NCBI GenBank assembly: GCA_002361355.1
Contig: DESQ01000028.1
Location: forward strand, 1 to 64,000
DNA from: Lachnospiraceae bacterium UBA3310
GTDB taxonomy: Bacteria; Bacillota; Clostridia; Lachnospirales; Lachnospiraceae
Length of the DNA: 64,000 nt
Reading direction: 5' to 3'
The position numbers were made by a program, and so were the translations under genes. Each line of letters begins with the position of its first letter. The stretch's first letter is position 1. Under the pieces are notes generated by a model. It saw only the letters and a program-made list of their open reading frames with translations, was not told the origin of the DNA and did no database searches. Shown here piece after piece: positions 22,611 to 31,629 of the stretch.

Positions 22611-23900
22611 CTACTCGAAACGCACCCGGATCGAGTTGGCGTGGGCCGTCAGCCCTTCCTTTTCGGCAAACAGTTCGATATCACAGTGCGCCTGTTCAAG
22701 CGCCTCCTTTGAATAAGAAATCAGGCTGGTTTTTTTCATAAAGTCATCCACATTTAAGGGGGAGAAAAACCGCGCCGTGCCGTTTGTGGGTAAAATATGG
22801 TTTGGCCCTGCAAAATAGTCTCCCAAAGGCTCGGAGGAGTATTCTCCAAGGAAAATCGCACCAGCGTTCCTAATCTTCGTCATGACCTGATAAGGATCTT
22901 TTGTCAGAATCTCCAAGTGCTCGGAGGCGATGGCGTTTGCTGCGTCGACCGCGCTGTCCAGCGAATCCGCAAGCAGGATATAACCGTAATTGTCCAGGGA
23001 TTTTTTAATCATTTCCGCTCTGGAAAGTTCCTTTAAAAAGCCATTGATCTGTCCGGATACCTGGTCTGCCAGCTTTTCGCTTGTGGTAATCAGAATCGCG
23101 CTGGCAAGTTCGTCGTGCTCCGCCTGGGAAAGCAGATCCGCCGCCACATAGCGGGGATTTGCCGTTTCGTCCGCGATGACTAAAATTTCGCTGGGGCCGG
23201 CAATGGAGTCTATGCTGACATAGCCGAAGCAGGCTTTCTTTGCAAGCGCCACAAAGATATTGCCGGGACCGGTGATCTTATCCACTTTCGGAATGCTCTT
23301 TGTGCCGAACGCCATAGCCGCGATGGCCTGTGCGCCGCCTACCTTGTAGATTTCGTCTACGCCCGCAATCTTTGCCGCCACCAGTGTGCCAGGATTGACT
23401 TTTCCGTCTGCGCCTGCAGGGGTGGTCATAATAATCCGCTCCACGCCCGCCACCTTCGCCGGAATCACATTCATCAGCACACTGCTGGGATAGGCCGCCT
23501 TGCCGCCGGGCACATAAACGCCGGATACGGCGATGGGCAGGATGCGCTGCCCTAAGACGGAGCCGTCGGGCTTTGTGTCGATCCAACTGTTGCGAAGCTG
23601 TTTTTTGTGAAACGCCTCAATATTGGCCGCCGCCTTTTTCATCACTGTTATAAAGGCTTCATCCGTCTGTGCAAACGCTTCCTGTATTTCCGCCTCTGTC
23701 ACGCGGATATTGTCTGCGCAGATATCCCATTTATCAAACTGTTTTGTGTAATCGAATACCGCTTCGTCGCCCCTTGCACGGACATTGGCAATGATATCCG
23801 CCACCACGGACTCATACTGCCCGTAGTTGTTGGGGCTTCTTTTCAAAAGACTGTCGAGAATGTCTTTTTGGGTTTTTGCTGTCAACTGTATCTTTTTCAT
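22611..23900 (-). CDS. hisD: Histidinol dehydrogenase
   Basis: This 429-residue HisD carries out the last two oxidations to histidine. Family features are visible: PVSGVYVPGGKAAYPSSVLMN-type segment (~115-135), GAQAIAAMAFGT, DSIAGPSEILVIAD, SQAEHDELASAIL and EPLGDYFAGPNHILPT with the zinc-ligand histidines. It is preceded in the operon by a SIMPL-domain gene that is not part of the pathway. Confidence 0.96.
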   Translation of the reverse strand: MKKIQLTAKTQKDILDSLLKRSPNNYGQYESVVADIIANVRARGDEAVFDYTKQFDKWDICADNIRVTEAEIQEAFAQTDEAFITVMKKAAANIEAFHKKQLRNSWIDTKPDGSVLGQRILPIAVSGVYVPGGKAAYPSSVLMNVIPAKVAGVERIIMTTPAGADGKVNPGTLVAAKIAGVDEIYKVGGAQAIAAMAFGTKSIPKVDKITGPGNIFVALAKKACFGYVSIDSIAGPSEILVIADETANPRYVAADLLSQAEHDELASAILITTSEKLADQVSGQINGFLKELSRAEMIKKSLDNYGYILLADSLDSAVDAANAIASEHLEILTKDPYQVMTKIRNAGAIFLGEYSSEPLGDYFAGPNHILPTNGTARFFSPLNVDDFMKKTSLISYSKEALEQAHCDIELFAEKEGLTAHANSIRVRFE

Positions 23901-23915
23901 GAAATCTGTGCCCCT

Positions 23916-24662
23916 CTAATTTACGCTGTAGTTTAATTTTACCGTGATCGAAGCGGTCTTGTTGCGGGAACTGGTATCGAAAGAGCCGCCGTAGCTGTAC
24001 TCCGTGTTGCTGTTCTGGGCGGTGATCTGGAATACGCCCAGGTTTGCATTCAAAAGTTCACCGGTAGTCGCGCCAGTGCCCGCCGCCATCAGGTCGATTC
24101 TTGCCTTGGCGTTCTCGGTTGCCTCCTCGATCAGTTGCAATTTCAGTTCATCCAGTTGCGTATAGTAGTATTCCGGTTCTTCCGATGCAAAATTGACGCC
24201 GGATTCGATCAGCCCGGAGATATCTCTCGAAATATTTTCTATCTTGTCGATATCTGTGGAGGTGATGGAAACATCCTGACCGAGACTGTAACCTGCCAGA
24301 TACTCCCGGATTATGTCACCCTCGTCGTTGTACTCGTAATCCCAGCGCTTATTGATGGTGACCGAACTGAACACCATCTCATCTTCCGAAACGCCGTTGT
24401 CTATCAGATACTGTCTGATCAAATCCGCATCCTTCTTGATGGAGCGGTATGCTCCCTGCGCCGTGATTCCTTCGCTGGAAAAGCTCCCCCGCCAGACAAT
24501 CAGATCCGACTCAAAATCACAGTGGGCCGAACCTGTCGCCGTAAGGCCGCCGCTGCCGGAAGTCTTTTTGTAGGACACCAGATTTCCCGTAAAAATAGAT
24601 ACGCTGATGATGGCACAGATACCAGTGATCAATGCAATCACAATTCCCTTATATTCTTTCAT
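23916..24662 (-). CDS. SIMPL-domain (DUF541) membrane-anchored protein
   Basis: This protein of ~248 residues has an N-terminal anchor (residues ~5-25) and an extracytoplasmic SIMPL domain with the typical GxxxxQGAYRSI / YxLxQDVSITSTDIDKI segments. The role is unknown; relatives are called periplasmic oxidative-stress or IRAK-interacting proteins. I prefer the ATG at 24662, with AGAAAGG 7 nt upstream; starts at 24689 and 24698 are possible. It sits within the his operon between hisG and hisD, only 15 bp before hisD, which is out of place for a biosynthetic operon. Confidence 0.85.
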   Translation of the reverse strand: MKEYKGIVIALITGICAIISVSIFTGNLVSYKKTSGSGGLTATGSAHCDFESDLIVWRGSFSSEGITAQGAYRSIKKDADLIRQYLIDNGVSEDEMVFSSVTINKRWDYEYNDEGDIIREYLAGYSLGQDVSITSTDIDKIENISRDISGLIESGVNFASEEPEYYYTQLDELKLQLIEEATENAKARIDLMAAGTGATTGELLNANLGVFQITAQNSNTEYSYGGSFDTSSRNKTASITVKLNYSVN

Positions 24663-24727
24663 GCTAAAACCTTTCTTCTCGTTCTCCATGTCTGGCATTC
24701 TCCCTCATTCATATACTTTTCTTTTCC

Positions 24728-25372
24728 TTATAAATGGCTTCGCAGCCTGGTAATCAGCTTCTTGATCCGCTCCGGCTCCATCTGCATACTGACCTGATTG
24801 ACGATCATCCGCGCGGACAGCGGACAGATTTCCTCCAGCACTTCCAGTCCGTTCTCCTTCAAGGTGGATCCCGTCTCCACGATATCCACGATCACATCTG
24901 CAAGTTTCACGATAGGCCCCAGTTCCACCGAACCGTTCAGCTTGATGATATCCACTGTCTGGTGCTTTTTGTTGTAGAAATAATCCTTGGCAATATTTGG
25001 ATATTTGCTGGCGACGCGGATCATTTCATGGTGCTGTAACAGTTCTTTTGCACTTTTTGGCCCGCAGACGCACATCCGGCATTTTCCGTAGCCAAGATCC
25101 AGCACCTCGTAAACCCGTCTGTTTTCCTCCATGATGGTGTCTTTGCCGACCACCCCGATATCCGCTGCGCCGTACTCCACATAGGTCGGCACATCCGGGC
25201 CTTTTGCAAGGAAAAACTTTAATTTCAGGTCTTCGTTGACAAAGATCAGTTTGCGGGAATCTTTATCCTTCATCTCCTCGCAGGTGATGCCGATCTTCTC
25301 AAAAAGTTCCATCGTCTTATTGGCAAGCCGCCCCTTTCCAAGGGCGAATGTCAGATATTTGTCCTCACTCAT
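24728..25372 (-). CDS. hisG: ATP phosphoribosyltransferase catalytic subunit (short form)
   Basis: This 214-residue HisG_S (first step of histidine synthesis) lacks the C-terminal regulatory ACT-like domain, which is supplied by HisZ. It contains YVEYGAADIGVVGKD and the PRPP loop region IVDIVETGSTLKENGL. It overlaps the end of hisZ by 8 bp, consistent with coupled translation of the two subunits of the hetero-octamer. Confidence 0.96.
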   Translation of the reverse strand: MSEDKYLTFALGKGRLANKTMELFEKIGITCEEMKDKDSRKLIFVNEDLKLKFFLAKGPDVPTYVEYGAADIGVVGKDTIMEENRRVYEVLDLGYGKCRMCVCGPKSAKELLQHHEMIRVASKYPNIAKDYFYNKKHQTVDIIKLNGSVELGPIVKLADVIVDIVETGSTLKENGLEVLEEICPLSARMIVNQVSMQMEPERIKKLITRLRSHL

Positions 25373-26474
25373 GTAACAGCTCCACCTTCTTTCCCGCCAA
25401 GCGCAGTCCTCTGGCTTTTTGCAGCTTCTCTTTGAAGTCGTCTTCCGTATAATACAGTTTTATGGGGTCTTCTATGCCGGATATGACAACGTCCTGCCGC
25501 CCCATCGCCACAAGAAGATCGTCCACCACAATCACAAATCCGATCGCGGCAGCCTCCTTACCAAAGCGGGTAAGAAGACGGTCATAACGCCCGCCCTTCA
25601 CAATGGCATCGCCGACTCCGTAGGTGTAGCCCTTAAAAATAATGCCCGTATAATAATTATACTTGCTCAACATACCAAGGTCAAAGGAAACATACTTTTC
25701 CACCCCATAATCGCAGAGAACCTGATACACCTTTTCCAGCCGCTCAATGGCATGCTTGGAGCGCTTGTTGGATGCCGCCTTCTTCGCTTCCTCCAAAATC
25801 TGCACGCCTCCGAACAGATCGCTCACTTTGAGCAAAAGCTCCTTATCTTTTTTAGCCACATGGGTTCTCTCAAGCAGTTCCTCCGCACCAAAGTAGTTTT
25901 TCCCGGAAATACACTCCCTGAGTTCCAGTTCCGTCTCCTCGTCCAACCCTGCCTCGGCGCAGATCCCTTTAAAATATTCCAGATTGCCGACGCTGATCTG
26001 AAAGTCGGACAGTCCCCCATGGTAGAGCGCCTCAATGGTCATGGCGATCATCTCCGCGTCCGCCTGCACGGAATCGTCTCCGATTAACTCCGCGCCCATC
26101 TGTGTCACTTCCTTCAGCTTTCCCTGTAAATTGGAAGTGTTTGTGAAGGTGTTGCCCTGATAGCAGAAACGGATCGGCACATCCTCATCCATAAAGTATT
26201 TCGCCGCGCATCTGGCAATCGAAGGCGTAAAGTCCGGCCGCAATACCAGCGTATTTCCCTCTTTGTCAAAGAACTTGTAAAGCTCCTTGGAGGGCGTCGT
26301 TCCTACCTCCTTGGAGAACACGTCGAAAAATTCGAAAGTCGGTGTCTGAATGTCCCGATAACCGTAAGCGGTAATTTTTTCGTGCAGCAGACGCTCCACA
26401 ATCGTCTTCTTCTCTTTTTCTTCTCCGTAGATATCACGCACGCCCTCCGGCGTATGTACTAAATTTTTACTCAT
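25365..26474 (-). CDS. hisZ: ATP phosphoribosyltransferase regulatory subunit
   Basis: This 369-residue HisRS paralogue without aminoacylation function has class II synthetase motifs (PEGVRDIYGEEKEKK; motif 2 region RPDFTPSIARCAAKYF; VKGGRYDRLLTRFG). The anticodon-binding domain is missing, which separates it from HisRS. It is required with short HisG for activity and histidine feedback. It is the first gene of the his operon. Confidence 0.94.
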   Translation of the reverse strand: MSKNLVHTPEGVRDIYGEEKEKKTIVERLLHEKITAYGYRDIQTPTFEFFDVFSKEVGTTPSKELYKFFDKEGNTLVLRPDFTPSIARCAAKYFMDEDVPIRFCYQGNTFTNTSNLQGKLKEVTQMGAELIGDDSVQADAEMIAMTIEALYHGGLSDFQISVGNLEYFKGICAEAGLDEETELELRECISGKNYFGAEELLERTHVAKKDKELLLKVSDLFGGVQILEEAKKAASNKRSKHAIERLEKVYQVLCDYGVEKYVSFDLGMLSKYNYYTGIIFKGYTYGVGDAIVKGGRYDRLLTRFGKEAAAIGFVIVVDDLLVAMGRQDVVISGIEDPIKLYYTEDDFKEKLQKARGLRLAGKKVELLHE

Positions 26475-26543
26475 AAACGGATTACCTTTCTATGTCTCAT
26501 TTCTATCAAACAGAATTGTCCTGAAACATTCTGACAGCGATTG

Positions 26544-26559
26544 CTTTAATATATTAAAG
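26544..26559. promoter_or_regulatory. 16-bp perfect palindrome in the his leader
   Basis: CTTTAATATATTAAAG is a perfect palindrome ~40 bp downstream of the -10 and ~70 bp before hisZ. It is a plausible operator for a repressor of the histidine operon. A TrpR-family HisR/YerC-type factor would fit Clostridia, but the binding protein is not shown here. No T-box was found in this leader. Confidence 0.5.
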
Positions 26560-26598
26560 TGATAACGTGCTAATTCACTACTAAGCTAAACTCAATAC

Positions 26599-26627
26599 AC
26601 TATACCCCAATTTTGCCCGTTTGTCAA
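26599..26627 (-). promoter_or_regulatory. Histidine operon promoter
   Basis: TTGACA (26622-26627) and TATAGT (26599-26604) on the minus strand have a 17-bp spacer. The -35 lies within 6 bp of the recU stop codon. Confidence 0.85.
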
Positions 26628-26632
26628 TCTGT

Positions 26633-27175
26633 TTACATGGATTCCGGCCTGTCTTCCAGATCTTTCTGAATCATGTCCAGATAAGGCACCAGAACGCCCT
26701 GTTTTTTTGGCAGAATATATTCCGGGTTGAGCTCGTCATAGCGGAAACTCTTGCGTCCGCCCGCCTTGGCCCGATCCCAGAAAAAACGGAGCATTTCGTA
26801 GGGCAGATAATAAAAGATATCTTTGTGGGAGTAGTAGATCAGGAAAAAGGCAATCCCTTTCTGCCTTTCAAACTGTCCCATAAATTCCACCTGATGTTCG
26901 TGGATATTTTGCAGGGAAAAAGTGTCAACGGCGCACTCCTTGGCATCGAAACAGACAGGAATCCCCTGCACCGCGCCGATATAGTCCACCGTGCTCTTCT
27001 GGTCGAAATATGCCAGCGTGATATGGCGGCTTGCCTTATCGATATTGATGGGCGTAATGGGAGTCGGTATTTTCTGGATCAGCGCCAGACCGCTTTCCAG
27101 ATATTTTTCGTTTGTCCGGTTGATCAGATCTTCCAGAGTGGAGCCGCGAAGCCCGCGGGAATTCCAGGTTGCCAT
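26633..27175 (-). CDS. recU: Holliday junction resolvase RecU
   Basis: This 180-residue RecU has the PD-(D/E)XK core with D and ExK in STVDYIGAVQGIPVCFDAKEC, plus the RecU features WNSRGLRGSTLEDLINRTN at the N-terminus and the FFLIYYSHKDIFYYLPYEML segment. It cleaves four-way junctions in Firmicutes in place of RuvC. GAAGGAAAG lies just before the ATG. No PBP1 gene follows, unlike Bacillus. Confidence 0.9.
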   Translation of the reverse strand: MATWNSRGLRGSTLEDLINRTNEKYLESGLALIQKIPTPITPINIDKASRHITLAYFDQKSTVDYIGAVQGIPVCFDAKECAVDTFSLQNIHEHQVEFMGQFERQKGIAFFLIYYSHKDIFYYLPYEMLRFFWDRAKAGGRKSFRYDELNPEYILPKKQGVLVPYLDMIQKDLEDRPESM

Positions 27176-27274
27176 GCTGCTTTCCTTCTGTGGTTTTATA
27201 TGATAAATCCTGTGTTTAACTAAAATATTATACTCCAGCAGGGTAAAATCGGCAAGGAAAACCGCACATATCGT

Positions 27275-28285
27275 CTAAGGTTTTCGCGGTGTACAGACCT
27301 GTGTAAAGATGTCCGGCGGGTCACAGAAAAAGGTTCTGCCGCTCAATGCCTCAAAAGGCGCTTCCAATGTCGGGAACACCACCCTGTAGGCATGCAGGAG
27401 CTGGGACTGTACCCCGAATTTTTCCCGGTACGTCTCATTCCATGCTCTGTCGCCGTACTTGTAGTCTCCCAGGAGGGGATGGCCAATCCCCGCCAGGTGC
27501 GCCCTGATCTGGTGTGATTTTCCTGTAATCAGTTCCACCTCCAGCAGGGTCTTGTCGCTTTCGATTCGGAGAGGCCTGTATTTCGTCTTGATTTTCGCAC
27601 CGTCCGCCTCTTTCTTTTCGGATGGTGCAAAAGAAACGGACACTTTGTTGTGCCGTTCATCTTTGATCAGATACCCCTCAATCAACTGCTCTTCCTCTAT
27701 GCAGCCTTTGACATAAAGTTGATAGTATTTGTGAAGGGTTCTCTCCTTTAAAAGTCTGCCGAGCATCTGTGCTCCCGAAAGAGATTTTGCGCAGAGCACA
27801 ATGCCGCTGGTGTTGCGGTCAAGGCGGTTGCACACGGAGGGCTTGCATACAGAAAGTTCCTCTTTTGACAGGAAACCATTTTCCAAAAGATAACCGATCA
27901 GCCATTCGTTGAGGGAAAGATCTGTTCCGGACGCTTTTTGCGACAAGACGCCCGCCGGCTTATCCGCCAGCAGAATGTGTTCATCTTCATAGAGAATCGT
28001 AACAGGGGAAAGTTTATGAAAAGCCATACGGTATGCGGATTCATCCTGTGCAGGAACCTGCCCTTGCCCCATGAATTTAGCAAGTGTCTCCCCGGAAAAA
28101 AAGAGGGAAATGCTGTCCCCCGCAGCGATTTTCTCACTGCCGTCCGCTTTTTTACCGTTTAAGGTGATATTTTTTTTACGAAGCATTTTATAAAGAAAGC
28201 CGCTTGCCGCATTTGGCAAAATCCGATGAAGGTATTTGTCAAGGCGCTGTCCGGCTTCTTTCTGTGTGATGATTGTCTGATACAT
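27275..28285 (-). CDS. RluA-family rRNA/tRNA pseudouridine synthase
   Basis: This 336-residue protein has an N-terminal S4 RNA-binding domain (~12-60: RLDKYLHRILPNAASGFLYKML), then a RluA catalytic domain with the catalytic Asp in CNRLDRNTSGIVLCAKS and the terminal-motif TGKSHQIRAHLAGIGHPLLGD. Target uridines cannot be assigned (RluC- or RluD-like). The gene is 5 bp downstream of a hypothetical membrane protein gene. Confidence 0.92.
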   Translation of the reverse strand: MYQTIITQKEAGQRLDKYLHRILPNAASGFLYKMLRKKNITLNGKKADGSEKIAAGDSISLFFSGETLAKFMGQGQVPAQDESAYRMAFHKLSPVTILYEDEHILLADKPAGVLSQKASGTDLSLNEWLIGYLLENGFLSKEELSVCKPSVCNRLDRNTSGIVLCAKSLSGAQMLGRLLKERTLHKYYQLYVKGCIEEEQLIEGYLIKDERHNKVSVSFAPSEKKEADGAKIKTKYRPLRIESDKTLLEVELITGKSHQIRAHLAGIGHPLLGDYKYGDRAWNETYREKFGVQSQLLHAYRVVFPTLEAPFEALSGRTFFCDPPDIFTQVCTPRKP

Positions 28286-28290
28286 AACGC

Positions 28291-28863
28291 TTAGAGAGAA
28301 ACTGCATACAACAGATTCACGATTCCTTCCTGATCCTTGTGTTCATCCTCCTGCATTTCTGCTAACCGACTTAGTCGGTCAATATATGGATCCTCCTGAG
28401 AAAAGATATGAACCACCACATTCTTAATCCCCTCCTGGGCAAGCATCTGTTCCAGGTGTTTTTCCGCCTCTTTACAATCGCAGGAAGGATTTTCGGTGAC
28501 GCCGCAGAGGATACCGCCCTTTAATGCCATATGGCTTACGGCATAATTTTTCTGATAGGATGTAAAATAAAGATCATAAAAGGTAAGAAGCTTCCCATCG
28601 TATGGCAAAAGCTTCTGATGCAGCGCTTCACCGCACTCTTTCGTCCTAAGAAACATAAGGAAGTTCACCGCGCTCTTGCAGGCGGGAAGACATCCTAAAA
28701 CGGCTATGATTGAGTAGAGGTTTTTGCTGGATCCGGTTCTCACAATGCCTATGGCATACAAGCCGATACAGAGCAAAAAGAAAAACACAGTCCGGCAGGC
28801 CGTGTAGATTTTTCTGTTTTGGAAATATCCATAAGCGCCCTTTGGCACAAGAATTTGTTTCAT
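28291..28863 (-). CDS. Hypothetical two-helix membrane protein
   Basis: This 190-residue protein has two transmembrane segments near the N-terminus (~22-40 and ~49-72) followed by a ~115-residue cytoplasmic domain (LLPYDGKLLTFYDLYFTSYQKNYAVSHMALKGGILCG...). I do not recognise the family. The C-terminal DPYIDRLSRL codes over a 6-bp perfect inverted repeat (28365-28379) that resembles others in the window. It is probably co-transcribed with the pseudouridine synthase gene. Confidence 0.72.
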   Translation of the reverse strand: MKQILVPKGAYGYFQNRKIYTACRTVFFFLLCIGLYAIGIVRTGSSKNLYSIIAVLGCLPACKSAVNFLMFLRTKECGEALHQKLLPYDGKLLTFYDLYFTSYQKNYAVSHMALKGGILCGVTENPSCDCKEAEKHLEQMLAQEGIKNVVVHIFSQEDPYIDRLSRLAEMQEDEHKDQEGIVNLLYAVSL

Positions 28864-28944
28864 ATAATCACTCTTTTTCTTTCCATCTATTTGCTTTGGC
28901 CTGCGACGATTATATCAGCCGCAAAGTTTTACGTCAAGACGGGC

Positions 28945-29700
28945 TTAAGGACGGAAACACCGTAAAAGCACATTCTGTACGCCCTGTGTCACCAGGTATA
29001 ATAGTCTGATCGGCAGGCCGCAGAGAGAGACGCTTCTTCCGTTTTTACAATCGTCAATGGCCTTTTTCACCACGCAGGAGGTTTCCGCCATGGTCAGTCT
29101 TTTTAACAACCCGAACCCTCCGGCGTCCTCGTAGGCGTGGGCGAGAAACGGGGTGTTTACCGGGCCGGGACAGACGGCAGTCACAGTGATCCCTCTCCCT
29201 TTCAGTTCCTGCTCAAGCGCCCTGCTTAAGGAGTACACGTAAGCCTTGGAGGCCGCGTAAACTGCAAAGGCCTGCTGGGGAACAAAGGCAGCCCCGGAGG
29301 AGAACTGTAAGAGCTTGCTTCCTTTTTTCATATAAGGAAGACAGATCATCGTCATGCGGGTCAGCGCCACAATGTTTAGCTGTACCATGGACTCAATCTC
29401 CTCCCGGCTCTGTCTTGCAAAGGGCTTGTGGCTGCCGATGCCGGCACAATTTACCAGAACCGTGATTTTCGGATTCTGTATGGCAAGCACTTCCTCAAAC
29501 TGTTTCAGAGCCGTCTCCTTTGTCAGGTCAATGGCGATGACCCGTGCCTTTGTCTGCAGGGAGGTCGCCAGTTCTTCAAGCGAGTCTTTACTGCGGGCAA
29601 GAAGCCAGAGTTCGTCGGTTTTACCAAGACATCTGTCCAACTGCAGAGCAAATTCCCTTCCCATGCCGGAAGAGGCGCCCGTGATAATGGCAATGTTCAT
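28945..29700 (-). CDS. Short-chain dehydrogenase/reductase
   Basis: This 251-residue classical SDR has the cofactor motif TGASSGMGRE at residues 7-16, NCAGIG, the catalytic Ser in LQFSSGAAF and YxxxK in YAASKAYVYS. The last ~40 residues are hydrophobic (LPIRLLYLVTQGVQNVLLRC), suggesting membrane association as in SDRs of lipid metabolism. Substrate unknown. It has AGGAGG just upstream and 12 bp to the preceding ygiQ-type gene. Confidence 0.9.
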   Translation of the reverse strand: MNIAIITGASSGMGREFALQLDRCLGKTDELWLLARSKDSLEELATSLQTKARVIAIDLTKETALKQFEEVLAIQNPKITVLVNCAGIGSHKPFARQSREEIESMVQLNIVALTRMTMICLPYMKKGSKLLQFSSGAAFVPQQAFAVYAASKAYVYSLSRALEQELKGRGITVTAVCPGPVNTPFLAHAYEDAGGFGLLKRLTMAETSCVVKKAIDDCKNGRSVSLCGLPIRLLYLVTQGVQNVLLRCFRP

Positions 29701-29712
29701 AAGATCCTCCTG

Positions 29713-31629
29713 TTATCCTTTCTGCTTCTTTTTATGCACGTTTCGTATGGTTTTCTTCTTCGTTTTTTCCGTAGGCCGCGGTCCCTGCACCTTTTTCCCC
29801 TTACCGTCTCTTTTCTGGCCATCCAGGGTGCGCCCGGTCTTTCGCGGTCTGATCAGGCACTTTTTGTCAAACCCGATCAAATCCTCCCGTCCGCCCTTGA
29901 TCAGCGCCTCCTTCACCAGATCATAATTGTTCGGGTTCCGGTATTGGATCAGCGCCCTCTGCATTGCCTTCTCATGGGGATTTTTGCAGACGTACACCTT
30001 TTTCATGCTGCGCGGGTCAATCCCCGTGTAGTACATGACGGTGGACACCGTGGAGGGCGTTGGATAGAAATCCTGCACCTGTTCCGGCATATAGCCCAGA
30101 TCCCGCAGATACTCCGCAAGCGCAATGGCCTCCTTTAAGGTGGATCCTGGATGGGAGGACATCAGGTACGGCACAAGGAACTGTTTTTTCCCAAGCTGTT
30201 CGTTCAGTTTCTCATATTTTTCCACAAAGCGTTCATAGACTTCTTTTTTGGGCTTTCCCAGCTTTTCCAGCACCGCGTCCGAAATGTGTTCCGGCGCCAC
30301 CTTGAGCTGGCCGCTGACATGATGCGCCACCAGCTCCCTGAAAAAAGTATCGTCGGGATCTGCCATCAGATAATCAAACCGGATGCCGGAGCGGATAAAA
30401 ACCTTCTTGACGCCGGGAAGCGCCCGCAGTTTCCGAAGAAGCGTAAGGTAGTCCGAATGATCCACTTCCAGGTTGGGGCAGGGACTGGGAAAGAGGCACT
30501 GCCTGTTTTTACAGACGCCCTGTGTCAACTGTTTCTGGCAGGAAGGGTGTCTGAAATTGGCAGTAGGACCGCCCACATCGTGAATATAACCCTTGAAGTC
30601 TTTCTCCCGTATCATACCCTCCGCTTCCCTTATAAGGGATTCGTGGCTTCTGGTCTGCACGATCCGTCCCTGATGAAAGGTGAGGGCGCAGAAATTACAT
30701 CCGCCAAAGCATCCCCGGTTGCTGACCAGGGAAAATTTGACCTCAAAGATCGCAGGGACACCGCCCGCCGCCTCGTAGGAGGGATGGTATGTGCGCATGT
30801 AGGGCAGGTCATAGATGTCGTCCATCTCCTGGGTGGAGAGAGGCGGCTGCGGCGGGTTCTGCACCACATAAATCCCGTTCGGATATGGCTCGATCAGTGT
30901 CTTTCCCGTGAAGGGATCGGTGTTGCAGTACTGGGTCTGAAAACTCTCCGCATACTTTTCCGGTTCCGCCTTCATCTCCTCGTAAGACGGCAGGGTGATG
31001 CCGTCGTAAACACCGCTTACATCCTTCGTCCGATAGACCGTTCCCGGTATAAAGGTGATATCCCGAACCGCGATGCCGTTATCCAAAGCCTCCGCGATCT
31101 CCACCATGGACTTTTCCCCCATGCCGTAGGAAAGGAGGTCTGCCTGGCTGTCCAAAAGAATGGAGCGCTTAAAGCTGTCCGACCAGTAATCGTAATGTGC
31201 CATCCGCCGCAGGCTCGCCTCAATACCGCCGATGATCACCGGTACATCCCTGTAGCGTCTGCGGATGAGATTCCCGTAAACCGTCGTGGCGTGGTCAGGC
31301 CGTTTCCCCGCCTCGCCGCCCGGCGTATAGGCGTCTGTGGGACGGCGTTTGCCCGACACAAAATAATGGTTCACCATGGAATCCATATTGCCGCCGGATA
31401 CGAGAAAGGCGAGTCTCGGGCGGCCAAAAACCGCAATGCTGTCCTCGTCCTTCCAGTCCGGCTGGGAAATGAGGCACACGCTGTAGCCGTGCGCCTGTAA
31501 AACCCGGCTGATGATGGCGTGGCCAAAAGACGGGTGATCCACATAGGCGTCCCCTATGACATAGACAAAGTCAGGCTGTCTGATGCCCTGCGCTTCCATC
31601 TCCTGTTTTGAAATCGGTAAAAAACTCAT
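29713..31629 (-). CDS. YgiQ family radical SAM protein
   Basis: This 638-residue UPF0313/YgiQ protein has a cobalamin-binding-like N-terminal region (~15-170), a radical SAM cluster motif at NRGCFGGCNFCAL (~302-314) and a lysine/arginine-rich C-terminus. The reaction is unknown. It overlaps the HAD gene stop by 4 bp (ATGA), so translation is probably coupled. Confidence 0.93.
   Translation of the reverse strand: MSFLPISKQEMEAQGIRQPDFVYVIGDAYVDHPSFGHAIISRVLQAHGYSVCLISQPDWKDEDSIAVFGRPRLAFLVSGGNMDSMVNHYFVSGKRRPTDAYTPGGEAGKRPDHATTVYGNLIRRRYRDVPVIIGGIEASLRRMAHYDYWSDSFKRSILLDSQADLLSYGMGEKSMVEIAEALDNGIAVRDITFIPGTVYRTKDVSGVYDGITLPSYEEMKAEPEKYAESFQTQYCNTDPFTGKTLIEPYPNGIYVVQNPPQPPLSTQEMDDIYDLPYMRTYHPSYEAAGGVPAIFEVKFSLVSNRGCFGGCNFCALTFHQGRIVQTRSHESLIREAEGMIREKDFKGYIHDVGGPTANFRHPSCQKQLTQGVCKNRQCLFPSPCPNLEVDHSDYLTLLRKLRALPGVKKVFIRSGIRFDYLMADPDDTFFRELVAHHVSGQLKVAPEHISDAVLEKLGKPKKEVYERFVEKYEKLNEQLGKKQFLVPYLMSSHPGSTLKEAIALAEYLRDLGYMPEQVQDFYPTPSTVSTVMYYTGIDPRSMKKVYVCKNPHEKAMQRALIQYRNPNNYDLVKEALIKGGREDLIGFDKKCLIRPRKTGRTLDGQKRDGKGKKVQGPRPTEKTKKKTIRNVHKKKQKG

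Noticed and set aside
30151..31500. 449-codon open frame on the plus strand
   Set aside because: It is antisense to the YgiQ radical SAM gene, has no family motifs and low-complexity His/Arg-rich translation; it is a shadow of the GC-rich codon bias.
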